A stretch of DNA of 37,412 bases from Cryobacterium inferilacus (GTDB taxonomy: Bacteria; Actinomycetota; Actinomycetes; Actinomycetales; Microbacteriaceae). Below, piece after piece: positions 15,660 to 24,610 of this stretch; within the stretch, counting starts at the first letter, position 1, and each line of letters begins with the position of its first letter. The stretch covers positions 1 to 37,412 of the forward strand of contig NZ_JAIEUL010000027.1 in NCBI RefSeq assembly GCF_019599185.1, written 5' to 3'. Under the pieces are notes generated by a model. The model made no database searches, had not been told where the DNA came from, and was given only the letters and a program-made list of their open reading frames with translations. The position numbers and the translations under genes were made by a program.

Positions 15660-18100
15660 CTACTTGACCACCTTCACTGTGGCGGCACTGGACTTGACCA
15701 CGGTGGTGTAGCCGGCCTTGGAACCGGTGACCTTGACCGTGAGGGTTTTGCCGACATCCGCTGCGACCGGCTTGTAGGTGGCGGCGGTGGCCTTGCTGAT
15801 GGCGGTGCCGGAGCGGAACCACTGGTACTTGAGCGTGACCGTGGCCGGCGCCCAGGTGCCCGGCTTGGCGGTGAGGGTCTGGCCCACCTTGACCTTGCCG
15901 GTCACCGTAGGCGTGGGCGTGGCCGTGAGCACCCCGGTGACCGCGGCCGTGGCGGTGCTGGTTTTGGCGACCGTGGTGAAGCCGGTCTTGGTGCCGGTGA
16001 CCTTGACCGAGAGGGTCTTGCCGGCGTCGGCGGCGGTGAGCTTGTAGGCGCTGGCCGTGGCGCCGGAGATGGCGGCACCGGAGCGCAGCCACTGGTACGT
16101 GACTGTGACGGTGGCGGGCGCCCAGGTGCCGGCCTTGGCGGTGAGGGTCTGGCCGACCTTGGTGGTGCCGCTGACGGTGGGCACCGGGGCGGCGGTGAGG
16201 ATGCCGCCGGTGATCATGGCCGTGGCCTTGCTGGTCGTGGCGGCGGTGACGTAGCCCGACTTGGAGCCGGTGACGGTGACCGTGAGAGTGGTGCCGGCAT
16301 CCGCTGCCACCAGCTTGTAAGTACTCGCGGTGGCGCCGCTGATGGCCTTGCCGGCTCGCAGCCACTGGTACTTAAGAGTGACGGTGGCCGGCGCCCACGT
16401 GCCCGGTTTGGCCGTGAGGGTCTGACCGACCTTGACCGTGCCCGCGATGGTGGGCGTGGGGGTGGCGGTGAGCGGCTTGGAGATGGCGACCGTGGCGGCG
16501 CTGGTCTTGGCCACCGTGGTGAAGCCCGGTTTGGTGCCGGTGACCTTGACCGTGATGGCCTTGCCGGCGTCGGCGGCGACGAGCTTGTAGCTGCTGGCCG
16601 TGGCGCCGCTGATGACCGCGCCCGAGCGCAGCCACTGGTAGCTGAGCGTGACCGTGGCCGGCGCCCAGGTGCCCGCCTTGGCGGTGAGGGTCTGGCCCAC
16701 CGTGGTGGTGCCGGTGAGGGTGGGCGCGGGGGCGGTGGTGAGCACGCCGCCGGTGACCATGGCCGTGGCGGCGCTGGTTTTGGTGGCGGTGATGTAGCCG
16801 GACTTGGTGCCGGTGACGGTGACCGTGAGGGTGGCGCCGGCATCGGCCGTGACCGGCTTGTAGATGGCCGTGGTGGCGCCGCTGATAGCGGTGCCGTTGC
16901 GGGCCCACTGGTACTTCAGCGTGACGGTGGCCGGGGTCCACGTGCCCGGCTTGGCCGTGAGAGTCTGGCCGAGCTTGGCGGTGCCCGTGATGGTGGGCGT
17001 GGGGGTGGCGGTGAGCAGCTGGGCGATCGCGGCGGTGGCCGTGCTCGTGCTGCTCACCGTGGTGAAGCCGGCCTTGGTGCCGGTGACCCTGACGGTGAGG
17101 GTCTGGCCGGCGTCGGCGGTGGTGAGCGTGTAGCTGCTCGTGGTGGCTCCGCTGATGGCGGTGCCAGCGCGCAGCCACTGGTAGCCGAGCGTGACCGGGG
17201 CGGGCGCCCAGGTGCCGGCGGTGGCGGTGAGGGTCTGACCGACCGTGGTGGTACCGGCGATGGTGGGCACCGGGGTGGCGGTGAGGATACCGCCGGTGAC
17301 CACGGCCGTGGCCGCGCTGGACTTGGGCACGGTGATGTAGCCGGCCTTGGTTCCGGTGACGGTGACGGAGAGGGTGCTGCCGGCATCCGCTGTGACCGGC
17401 TTGTAGGTGGCCGCGGTGGCGCCGTCGATGGGAGTGCTGCCGCGCAGCCACTGGTAGCTGAGCGCGACGGGTGCCGGCGCCCAGGTGCCCGAGGTGGACG
17501 TGAGGGTCTGACCGACTTCAACGGCGCCCGTGATGGTGGGCACCGGGGTGCTGGTGAGCAGACCGGTGATGGCCGCGGTGGCTCCGCTGGTCTGGCTAGC
17601 GGTGGTGTACCCGGACTTGGCGGCGGTGACCGTGACGCTGAGGGCCTTGCCGGCGTCGGCGGCGGCGAGCGTGTAGCTGCTGGCCGTGGCGCCGTTGATG
17701 GCGGTGCCGTCGCGCAGCCATTGGTAGCTGACCGTGCCGGGCACGGGTGCCCAGGTACCGGTGCTGGCGGTGAGCTTCTGGCCCACGGTGGTGGTGCCCG
17801 CGATGGTGGGCGCCGGGGTGGTGGTGAAGATGCGTTCCACGGTGACGGCGGCACTGGTCTTGTTCACCGGGGTGTAGCCGGTCTTGGTGCCGGTGACGTC
17901 GACCGTGATGGCGGTGTTGGCGTCGGCGTCGGTGAGCAGGTAGGTGCCGCTCGTGGCGCCGGGGATGGCCGTGCCGGCGCGGATCCACTGGTAGGTCAGG
18001 GTGACCGGGGCAGGGGTCCAGGTGCCGGGGGTGGCGGTGAGGGTTTTGCCCACTTGGTTGGTGCCGGTGATGGTGGGGGTGGGGGTGGCGGTGAGGGCGC
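15660..18100 (-). repeat. Nine tandem Ig-like repeats of about 270 bp
   Basis: The array encodes nine copies of an 89-91 residue Ig-like unit. Copies 3, 5 and 7 (ending GGILTA or GGVLTT) alternate with copies 4, 6 and 8 (ending QLLTA, KPLTA or GVLTA), so the middle of the array has a two-unit period of about 540 bp. Confidence 0.8.
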
Positions 18101-21100
18101 GGGCGGAGAAATCCACGTCGAGGCCGGTGAGTTTTTCACCGGACTTGAGGGTGATGGGGGTGGCGGTCTCCTGGGTGGGCTGGTCGTTCCACCACTCGAC
18201 CAGGTCGTTGTCGGAGTAGGCGCCGAACCGCAGTGTGTAGGTGTCGGCACGCAGGCCGCGGATCGCGTATTGGCCGGCGGAATCGACCTCGGTGTAGCCG
18301 CCCCAGACGCCATCGGGGCGATAGGCCTGCACGTAGACGTCGTCGTTCGAGACGCCGGTGGGCAGGGCACCCAGCACCGAACCGCTGAGGGAAGCGCCGG
18401 CTGTGAGCACGACATCCTTGCCGGTGACGGCCTGTTCGTCGGCGACGGTGAAGTAGGTGGCGTCGGCCAGGTCGAGCTTGCCGTTCCAGTACTCCGGGGC
18501 GAAGTCCTGGTTGCTGTAGGGCATGAACTGCAGGGTGTAGGAGCCGGCGCGGAGTCCGCGGATTGTGTAGTTTCCGCTCGCGTCGGTGTCGGCTGACGCC
18601 GTCTGAGTGGACTGATCTGAGTCGCTCGAGATCGCCATCACCATCACATTGCGCAGGTTGGTGTTGGTGACGCCGGCGCCCTTGACGTTGCCGCTGATCG
18701 AGGCGGATGCGGCGAGCACGGCGTTCTTGCCGGTGACCGTTTCGCCGGCGCCGACGGTTATCGTGGTCGCGGTCTCTTGGCTCGGCTTGTCGTTCCACCA
18801 TTCGGCGAGGTAGTTCGACTTCGTGGCCTGGAACTGCAGGCTGTAGCTGCCCGCGGTGAGACCGCTGAGTGTGTAGTTGCCGTCTCTGTCGGTGGAGGTG
18901 TTCGAGACGTTGGACCCATCGGCGTCGTAGGCATAGACCTGCACATCGCGAAGGCTGGGCGCGGGCGAGCCGGCGCCGGTGACCCTGCCGCTGATGGTGG
19001 CCCCGTCGGCGAGTTCGGCATTGATGTTGCTGACGAGTTGACCGCTGCTGACGGTGATGCTGTCTGCGTCGTCACGGTCGTTCTTGTCGTTCCACCACTC
19101 GGCGAGCGCGTTGCCCTGCCAGGAGGAGAACCGCAGGTCGTAGTCGCCGGGGGCGAGCGAGGTGAGAGAGTAGGCGCCGTTCGAGTCGACGGATGCGGAA
19201 TGGGTGTCTCCGCCGTCAACCGGATACGCGGTGACCTGGCCTTCGGTGAGAGGCTCGCCGCCATCTACCGACAGCGTTCCGGTGATCGTGGCTCCCAGGG
19301 CGAGGCCGGCGTTCTTGCCGCCGACGATTTCTCCGGCGAGAACCGTGAAGTACTCGGCGGACTCCTGGGCGGGCTGGTTGTTCCACCACTCGCTGGTGTA
19401 GCTGGTGGATCCGTAGTCGCGGAACTCGAGGGTGTAACTTCCGGCGGGCAGGCCGTCGACGGTGTAGTTGCCGCTCGCGTCGGTGGACCCGTATTCGTAG
19501 ATGGAACCGCTCGTGTTGCGGGCGGTGACCTGGATCTCTGGGAGGCCGGCGCCGGCATCCGCTGTGACCGTGCCGGTGATGGCGGCGCCGGGGGCGAGCG
19601 CGGCGGTGATGCCGGTGACGGCCTGACCGGGCTCGAGCACGATCTGCTCTGCCTCGTTGGAGCTGGGCTGGTTGTTGTAGTACTCGGTGATGTGGTTGCT
19701 GTTGTAGGCCTCGAATTGCAGAGTGTAGGAACCGGCCGGGAGGCCGGTGAGGGTGAAGCGACCGTCGGCATCCGTGTTGACGGACTCGTAGCTGCTGCCG
19801 CCGTCGGCGGAGACGCGCACCTCGGCGAGCCCGGCGGTGGGCGTGGCGTCGGAGGTGACGGTGCCGCTGATCGAGGCACCCGGGGTGAGGGCGGCGTCCT
19901 TGCCGCCGACCGATTCGGCTGCGGCGACGGTGAAGGTGGTGGCGGAGTCGCGGGAGGGCTGGTCGTTCCACCATTCGCGCAGGAAGTTGGCGCTGCCGGG
20001 TGAGAACTGCAGGGTGTAGGTGCCAGCGGCCAGGCCGGTGAAGGAGTAGTTGCCGTCGGCATCCGTGTAGGCGTAGTCGACGTTGCCGTTGTGCTCGTCG
20101 GCGGCGTTATAGAGGTACACGGAGGCATCGGGGATGGGCGTGCCGGTGTCGTCGGTGGTGACGCGGCCGGAGACGGTGGCGCCGGCTGCGAGGGTGGCGT
20201 CGACATTGGTGCGGGATTCGCTGGGCTTCAGGGTGATCGGGGTCGCCTGCTCCTGGGTGGGCTGACCGTCCCACCATTCGGAGAGGAAGCTGGCGCCGGT
20301 GGAGGCGGAGAACTGCAGCGTGTAGGTGCCCTCGCGGAGATCGGTGACGGTGTAGTCGCCGTTTTCGTCGGTGCGCGCGGAGTTGATCTGATCGCCGTCG
20401 GTGTTGTAGACCCGCACGCGAACGTCGGCGAGCGTTGCGCCGGGGGCACCGTCGCCCGTGATCGTGCCGCTGATGGTGGCGGCCTTCTCCAGGTCGGCGT
20501 TGATGTCGGTAAGGGTGTCACCGGCGGCAACGGTCAGCGAGTCGGCGGACTCTTGGTCCGGCTGGTTCTGCCACCATTCGCTGAAGGCATCGGCACCCCA
20601 AGCGGAGAACTCCAGGGAGTAGTCGCCGGCGGCGAGGTTGCCCAGGCGGTATGCGCCGTTCTCGTCGGTGCTCGTCGAGCCGACTGATTCACCACTGGCG
20701 TCGTAAACGTCGACCTGCGCGTCGGTGCCGTCGGGCAGGGGGGCACCGGCGACGGTGACGGTACCGCTGATGGTGGCGGCGCGAGCCAGGCCCGCATCCT
20801 TGCCGATGACGGCTTCACCGGTGGCCACGGCAAAGTAGTCCGCGGATGCCGCGAGCGCGTGGTCGTTCCACCACTCGGAGGCGTGGACGTCATTGCGGTC
20901 CTGGAAGCGGAGGGTGTAGTCCCCCGGCTTCACGTTGCCGATGGTGTAGTTTCCGGATTCGTCGGTGGAGGTGGATTCTTCGTACGAGCCCTCAGCGTTG
21001 ACAGCGGTCACCTCGATGTTTGCGAGCGGGGCGGTGTCGCCGTCGCTGACGACGGTTCCGGTGATGGTGGCGCCGGCAGACAGGCCGGCATCCTTGCCCG

Positions 21101-22415
21101 TGACGGCTTCGTCGGCTGCGACCGCGAAGGTATCCGCGCTGGTCTGTGAGGGCTGGTTGTTCCACCACTCGGCGAGGTCGTTGCCGCTGTTGGGCCGGAA
21201 ACGCAGAGTGTAGGTTCCGGGCTCGAGCTGTTTGACCGTGAAGCTGCCGTTCTCGGTCGTGCTGGCCGAGCCCGCGTAATCGAAGTAGGTGTAGTCGCCG
21301 TCGGTGACCTGTGTGTAGGCCTGCACGTAGACATCCGCCACGGCCTCGCCGTCTCTGGCGTCGCTGGTGACGCGGCCGCTGATGCTGCTACCGGAGCGCA
21401 GCTGCGGACTGATGTCGGTGACCGCGGCGCCGGCGGACAGAGTGATCGCAGTTGCTGTTTCGTTGGTCGGCTGGTTGTCCCACCACTCGGTGGAGAAGTC
21501 GCCCTCCCAGTCCTCGAACTGGAGGAGGTACTCACCGGCGGGCAGCTGACCGAGGCTGTACTCGCCATTCTCGTCAGACGTTACGCCCGTGACCCAGTCC
21601 AGGGTCGAGGTGTAAGCGGTCACGTAGGCGTTGGGCACGGCAGCGTCATCGTTGCCGGTGACCCGACCGCTGATGCTCGCGCCACGGCTCAGGCCGGCAT
21701 CCGTCTTGGCGAGTTCTTGGCCGGTGGTGAGGGTGATCGTCTCGGCGGTGCTCTGGGTCGGCTGGTCGTTCCACCATTCGGTGGTGTAATCCGAGGTGCC
21801 CGGAGCGAACCGGAGGCTGTAGTCGCCGGGGGTGAGGCCCTTGACGGCGTAGTTGCCGGCCTCGTCGGTGCTCACGCTGCGGCCGCGGCCGTCGCTGTCT
21901 TCCGCCGTCACCCAGACATCCGCCAGGGGCTGGTCGGTGTCATCGGCGGTGACGGTGCCGGTGATTAAGGCGGTACGGGTGAGCTCGGCGTCGAAGCCGG
22001 TGAGCTGGGCGCTGTCGGCGAGGTCGAAGTAGGTGGCGTTGTTCTGGTCGGGCTGATCGTTCCACCACTCGCCTGCGAAGGATTCGTCGTTGGCCGAGAA
22101 CTCGATTGTGTAGGTGCCGGCGGGGAGATTGCGCACCTCGAAGGTGCCGTTCTCGTCAGCGGTGTCGTTGTCGTACCACTCGCCCGTCTCGTCGTAGACG
22201 GATGCGTACGCTCCGGGCAGCGGGGCCGCGGCCGCGCCGTTGATGCCGGTGCCGGTGATCGTGCCGGTGATGCTCGTGGTGGCGATGCTTGTTCTTGCGG
22301 GGGCGGCCTGCGCGGGCGCGGCCTGGGCGAGCGGGCTGACCGCGAGGAGGCCACCGAAGAGGGCACTGACGAGAAGCGTAGAAATAGAGCGCACAGCCAA
22401 CACAGGAACCCCCAC
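15660..22415 (-). CDS. Giant secreted repeat protein: 14 E-W-W repeats plus 9 Ig-like repeats
   Basis: This 2,251-residue protein has a signal peptide (SISTLLVSALFGGLLAVSPLA, cleavage after AQA). About 14 repeats of roughly 100 residues fill the N-terminal 1,430 residues. Each reads ITGTV..., A-x-V-x-V-Y, G-x-Y-x-L-x-x-L-x-x-G-x-Y-T-L-x-F, then an EWWNDQP-type motif (variants EYYNNQP, EYWNGK). They resemble carboxypeptidase-regulatory-like or Cna-B beta sandwiches. The last 800 residues are nine repeats of about 90 residues with VGQTLTA, GTWAPA, YQWLR, I-S-G-A-T and ADAG, an Ig-like unit common at actinobacterial C-termini. No LPXTG-like motif is seen; the protein ends in KVVK. The start is uncertain: GTG 22415 opens the frame, but GTG 22403, with GGGGG five bases upstream, may be the real one. 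An adhesin or matrix role is inferred. Confidence 0.8.
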   Translation of the reverse strand: MGVPVLAVRSISTLLVSALFGGLLAVSPLAQAAPAQAAPARTSIATTSITGTITGTGINGAAAAPLPGAYASVYDETGEWYDNDTADENGTFEVRNLPAGTYTIEFSANDESFAGEWWNDQPDQNNATYFDLADSAQLTGFDAELTRTALITGTVTADDTDQPLADVWVTAEDSDGRGRSVSTDEAGNYAVKGLTPGDYSLRFAPGTSDYTTEWWNDQPTQSTAETITLTTGQELAKTDAGLSRGASISGRVTGNDDAAVPNAYVTAYTSTLDWVTGVTSDENGEYSLGQLPAGEYLLQFEDWEGDFSTEWWDNQPTNETATAITLSAGAAVTDISPQLRSGSSISGRVTSDARDGEAVADVYVQAYTQVTDGDYTYFDYAGSASTTENGSFTVKQLEPGTYTLRFRPNSGNDLAEWWNNQPSQTSADTFAVAADEAVTGKDAGLSAGATITGTVVSDGDTAPLANIEVTAVNAEGSYEESTSTDESGNYTIGNVKPGDYTLRFQDRNDVHASEWWNDHALAASADYFAVATGEAVIGKDAGLARAATISGTVTVAGAPLPDGTDAQVDVYDASGESVGSTSTDENGAYRLGNLAAGDYSLEFSAWGADAFSEWWQNQPDQESADSLTVAAGDTLTDINADLEKAATISGTITGDGAPGATLADVRVRVYNTDGDQINSARTDENGDYTVTDLREGTYTLQFSASTGASFLSEWWDGQPTQEQATPITLKPSESRTNVDATLAAGATVSGRVTTDDTGTPIPDASVYLYNAADEHNGNVDYAYTDADGNYSFTGLAAGTYTLQFSPGSANFLREWWNDQPSRDSATTFTVAAAESVGGKDAALTPGASISGTVTSDATPTAGLAEVRVSADGGSSYESVNTDADGRFTLTGLPAGSYTLQFEAYNSNHITEYYNNQPSSNEAEQIVLEPGQAVTGITAALAPGAAITGTVTADAGAGLPEIQVTARNTSGSIYEYGSTDASGNYTVDGLPAGSYTLEFRDYGSTSYTSEWWNNQPAQESAEYFTVLAGEIVGGKNAGLALGATITGTLSVDGGEPLTEGQVTAYPVDGGDTHSASVDSNGAYSLTSLAPGDYDLRFSSWQGNALAEWWNDKNDRDDADSITVSSGQLVSNINAELADGATISGRVTGAGSPAPSLRDVQVYAYDADGSNVSNTSTDRDGNYTLSGLTAGSYSLQFQATKSNYLAEWWNDKPSQETATTITVGAGETVTGKNAVLAASASISGNVKGAGVTNTNLRNVMVMAISSDSDQSTQTASADTDASGNYTIRGLRAGSYTLQFMPYSNQDFAPEYWNGKLDLADATYFTVADEQAVTGKDVVLTAGASLSGSVLGALPTGVSNDDVYVQAYRPDGVWGGYTEVDSAGQYAIRGLRADTYTLRFGAYSDNDLVEWWNDQPTQETATPITLKSGEKLTGLDVDFSARALTATPTPTITGTNQVGKTLTATPGTWTPAPVTLTYQWIRAGTAIPGATSGTYLLTDADANTAITVDVTGTKTGYTPVNKTSAAVTVERIFTTTPAPTIAGTTTVGQKLTASTGTWAPVPGTVSYQWLRDGTAINGATASSYTLAAADAGKALSVTVTAAKSGYTTASQTSGATAAITGLLTSTPVPTITGAVEVGQTLTSTSGTWAPAPVALSYQWLRGSTPIDGATAATYKPVTADAGSTLSVTVTGTKAGYITVPKSSAATAVVTGGILTATPVPTIAGTTTVGQTLTATAGTWAPAPVTLGYQWLRAGTAISGATTSSYTLTTADAGQTLTVRVTGTKAGFTTVSSTSTATAAIAQLLTATPTPTITGTAKLGQTLTAKPGTWTPATVTLKYQWARNGTAISGATTAIYKPVTADAGATLTVTVTGTKSGYITATKTSAATAMVTGGVLTTAPAPTLTGTTTVGQTLTAKAGTWAPATVTLSYQWLRSGAVISGATASSYKLVAADAGKAITVKVTGTKPGFTTVAKTSAATVAISKPLTATPTPTIAGTVKVGQTLTAKPGTWAPATVTLKYQWLRAGKAISGATASTYKLVAADAGTTLTVTVTGSKSGYVTAATTSKATAMITGGILTAAPVPTVSGTTKVGQTLTAKAGTWAPATVTVTYQWLRSGAAISGATASAYKLTAADAGKTLSVKVTGTKTGFTTVAKTSTATAAVTGVLTATPTPTVTGKVKVGQTLTAKPGTWAPATVTLKYQWFRSGTAISKATAATYKPVAADVGKTLTVKVTGSKAGYTTVVKSSAATVKVVK
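18100..22290 (-). repeat. About 14 tandem E-W-W repeats of roughly 300 bp
   Basis: I count 14 occurrences of the E-W-W, E-Y-Y or E-Y-W motif at a spacing near 100 codons. The units differ more from one another than the Ig-like units do, suggesting an older array. Confidence 0.75.
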
Positions 22416-22623
22416 GGTACCGACAACAAGACTTCCTGAGCAGGAAATGCAGGCTCAGCTTATTTGGAGCGCACGGTCAGGAATGCGTCAGCGAGCCCCC
22501 AGTTCGGGGCGGATGGTGACCCCATAGTGGGGCGGGCTGGGATCGAATGAACAATCTACGGTGAGATTGTGCACAACCTGAGATTTCCTCGCATTCTCGT
22601 CTGATTCGTGGGAGAATGGGGGC
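22416..22623. promoter_or_regulatory. Divergent intergenic region upstream of HNH and giant-protein genes
   Basis: These 208 bp must hold promoters for two divergent genes. Visible are a small hairpin CCCCA-TAG-TGGGG (22520-22532) and a perfect palindrome TTGTGCACAA (22567-22576), about 47 bp before the HNH start, which could be a regulator site. On the minus strand TAAGCT (22458-22463) is a candidate -10 for the giant protein gene. No firm promoter can be named. Confidence 0.35.
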
Positions 22624-24384
22624 ATGGACGAAGACCTGGCAGGTGGCTCCACAGAAGCAGCGGGAAGCACTCCCGCTGCACCGGCATCCGCCGATTGGAA
22701 CACCAGCCTCGCCGTCCCGGCATCCGCTGGCCCAGCTGACGGTTCTTTCGCAGGGCGCGGGTCTGAAACGCGGGAACGGCTCATGGGTGCCAGCGCCGAC
22801 GCCCCTCGCCCGCCCAAGAAGCCGCGGCCGCAGTGGCAAGACCCCGCCGATCTTCCCGCGGTGCAGAAGGTGCTCGCCGGGCCGTTCGGCGAGAAGCTGC
22901 GGGCGGTCGAAGCCGCCACCCGCACCACTCAGGCCGTGTTGGCGTCGATCGACGTCGAGGGGCTCAGCGACGCCGAGGTTGTGGCGCTCACCCAGGTGGT
23001 GGAGCGGGCCGGCCGGCCGGTGGATGCGGCCCGGGTGCGCACCGCCGCCGTGGTCGGCGACCGGTCCCGGCCCGGGCTGGGCAATGAGTCGCTGGCGTGG
23101 AGGCTCGGCGCCCCGCACCAGAACGATCTGCTCACCCGGCTGACCGGAGCGACGATCGCCGAGATGAAACGACGGATGCTGCTGGGCGACAAGACCGGTC
23201 CCCGCGTCGTGGGCGGCACCGTGCTCGAGCCCGTGTTCCCCCTGGTGGCTGCGGCACTCACGGCCGGAGAGCTCGGGGTGGACGCTGCGGCGATCATCGT
23301 CAACGAGCTGGCGGACTACAAGGTGCACGGCCGCTTCGACGCCGATCAGGACAGGGTAGATGAGGCCGAAGCGGGCCTCGTGGAACGCGCGACCGGGTCG
23401 ATCTACGGACACACCGGCGATGGCGCCGGGGCTTCGGGCGGCGGCGGCGTGGACGGCGCTGGCACCGGCCCGATCGGCCGGCTCGGCGACTCCGAGGGGT
23501 TCTCATACACCGCCGAAGAGATCCGCGAATTGGCCGCCCGCAGCCGTGCGCTTCTGAACCCAGACGGCGCCGCGCCGAACGAACCGGTTTTAGAGGCGAA
23601 GTCCAGCATCACGTTCGGCGAAAAGCGCGACGGGCTCTACCCCCTGCGGGGTGGAGTGACCCCGGATCTCAAGGGCATCATGCAGAACCTGTTCAACACC
23701 TACCAGTCCGCCCGCAGCGCCCCCAAGTTCCCCTCCGCCGAGGAGCAGCAGCGCATCGAAGCCGGTGAACTCATCCCCGGAGAAATGCTCGACGAGCGCA
23801 CCGGCGGGCAGAAGCGGGCCGACATCCTCCGCGGCATCCTCACCCAGGTGGCACAGGACCCCCGCACCCCGACCATGGGCGGCATGCCCCCCACCGTGAT
23901 GGTGCACGTGAACGCCGAAGACCTCATTCGAGGCGCCGGATTGGGCTGGATCGACGGGGTGGATGCGCCGATCTCGATGCGCACCATCAACCAGATGGTC
24001 GACAACGGCGGCATGCAACCCGTCTACCTCGCCAAGAACGGTGCCGTTCTCGGACTAGGCCAGAAAGTCCGGCGCTTCACCCCGGCGCAACGTAAGGCGA
24101 TCACCGCCCGCGACGGCGGATGTGTCATTCCCGGCTGCTGCGCCCCCGCCCAATGGGCCGAGGTGCACCATGTCGTTCCCTGGGGGCGGGGCGGGAAGAC
24201 CGATGTGTCCAACGGGGTACTGCTCTGTTGGTTCCACCACCACACCATCGAGACCTCGGGCTGGGAGATACGCATGGTGAACGGGATGCCACAGGTGAAG
24301 GCACCTCCCTGGATCGATCCCAGCCGCAAGTGGCGCAAACCGGAGCGGCATCGGGCATCCGGGCCCAGCACGAAGAGCAGCTGA
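22624..24384 (+). CDS. DUF222 / HNH endonuclease-signature protein (13E12 repeat family)
   Basis: The 586-residue product has an Ala/Ser-rich N-terminus and a long helical DUF222 region (about 70-430). The C-terminal HNH domain shows C-V-I-P-G-C near residue 500, then AEVHHVVPWGRGGKT and NGVLLCWFHHH, which supply the His, Asn and His of the ββα-metal fold and zinc-binding cysteines. The family (13E12 in Mycobacterium tuberculosis) is found in many copies in actinobacteria, often associated with mobile or repetitive DNA. Nuclease activity is plausible but the biological role is unknown. A purine-rich site (GGGAGAATGGGGG) precedes the ATG. It is the only plus-strand gene between two minus-strand surface-protein genes and is followed by a short repeat cluster and a strong hairpin. 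Confidence 0.85.
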   Translation: MDEDLAGGSTEAAGSTPAAPASADWNTSLAVPASAGPADGSFAGRGSETRERLMGASADAPRPPKKPRPQWQDPADLPAVQKVLAGPFGEKLRAVEAATRTTQAVLASIDVEGLSDAEVVALTQVVERAGRPVDAARVRTAAVVGDRSRPGLGNESLAWRLGAPHQNDLLTRLTGATIAEMKRRMLLGDKTGPRVVGGTVLEPVFPLVAAALTAGELGVDAAAIIVNELADYKVHGRFDADQDRVDEAEAGLVERATGSIYGHTGDGAGASGGGGVDGAGTGPIGRLGDSEGFSYTAEEIRELAARSRALLNPDGAAPNEPVLEAKSSITFGEKRDGLYPLRGGVTPDLKGIMQNLFNTYQSARSAPKFPSAEEQQRIEAGELIPGEMLDERTGGQKRADILRGILTQVAQDPRTPTMGGMPPTVMVHVNAEDLIRGAGLGWIDGVDAPISMRTINQMVDNGGMQPVYLAKNGAVLGLGQKVRRFTPAQRKAITARDGGCVIPGCCAPAQWAEVHHVVPWGRGGKTDVSNGVLLCWFHHHTIETSGWEIRMVNGMPQVKAPPWIDPSRKWRKPERHRASGPSTKSS

Positions 24385-24434
24385 GGCAGGGTGCACTGTC
24401 TGCTCCGACGGGCACAGCACAGCGTGGGGCGCCC

Positions 24435-24542
24435 TGTGAGATTGGGTTGCGGGGTCTCGACAAGCTCGACCAGCGAGGCTGGCGAACGTTGAGCGCGTGT
24501 GAGATTGGGTTGCGGGGTCTCGACAAGCTCGACCAGCGAGGC
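24435..24542 (+). repeat. Two tandem 45-bp copies of the dispersed repeat, 63-bp period
   Basis: Two identical 45-bp blocks start at 24435 and 24498, each beginning TGTGAGATTGGGTTGC and containing GGTCTCGACAAGCTCGACC (cores at 24451-24476 and 24514-24539). They are separated by 18 unique bases. Only the core part is shared with the copies at 11051 and 15623. The core can fold as TCGA-loop-TCGA with flanking GG/CC. Confidence 0.85.
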
Positions 24543-24551
24543 GGTTGGACG

Positions 24552-24590
24552 GAAACGCCCCGTGGCACATTATGTGCGACGGGGCGTTTC
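24552..24590. terminator. Strong bidirectional hairpin terminator
   Basis: GAAACGCCCCGT (24552-24563) pairs perfectly with ACGGGGCGTTTC (24579-24590). Inside, CACAT pairs with ATGTG around a one-base loop. It lies between the converging HNH and LAQTG-protein genes and ends in TTTC on one strand and GTTTCC on the other, so it can serve both. Confidence 0.75.
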
Positions 24591-24610
24591 TGTGGCTGTG
24601 ACGCTAGCCG

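Noticed and set aside
15618..18596. Open frame of 992 codons on the plus strand
   Set aside because: It is antisense to the Ig-like repeat array. It consists of Gly/Arg/Ala-rich low-complexity sequence that simply mirrors the periodic coding strand and has no ribosome site or family resemblance.
15660..22290. Regularly spaced repeats considered as a CRISPR array
   Set aside because: Units are about 270-300 bp, in frame, and encode protein domains; no 25-40 bp repeat/spacer pattern is present.
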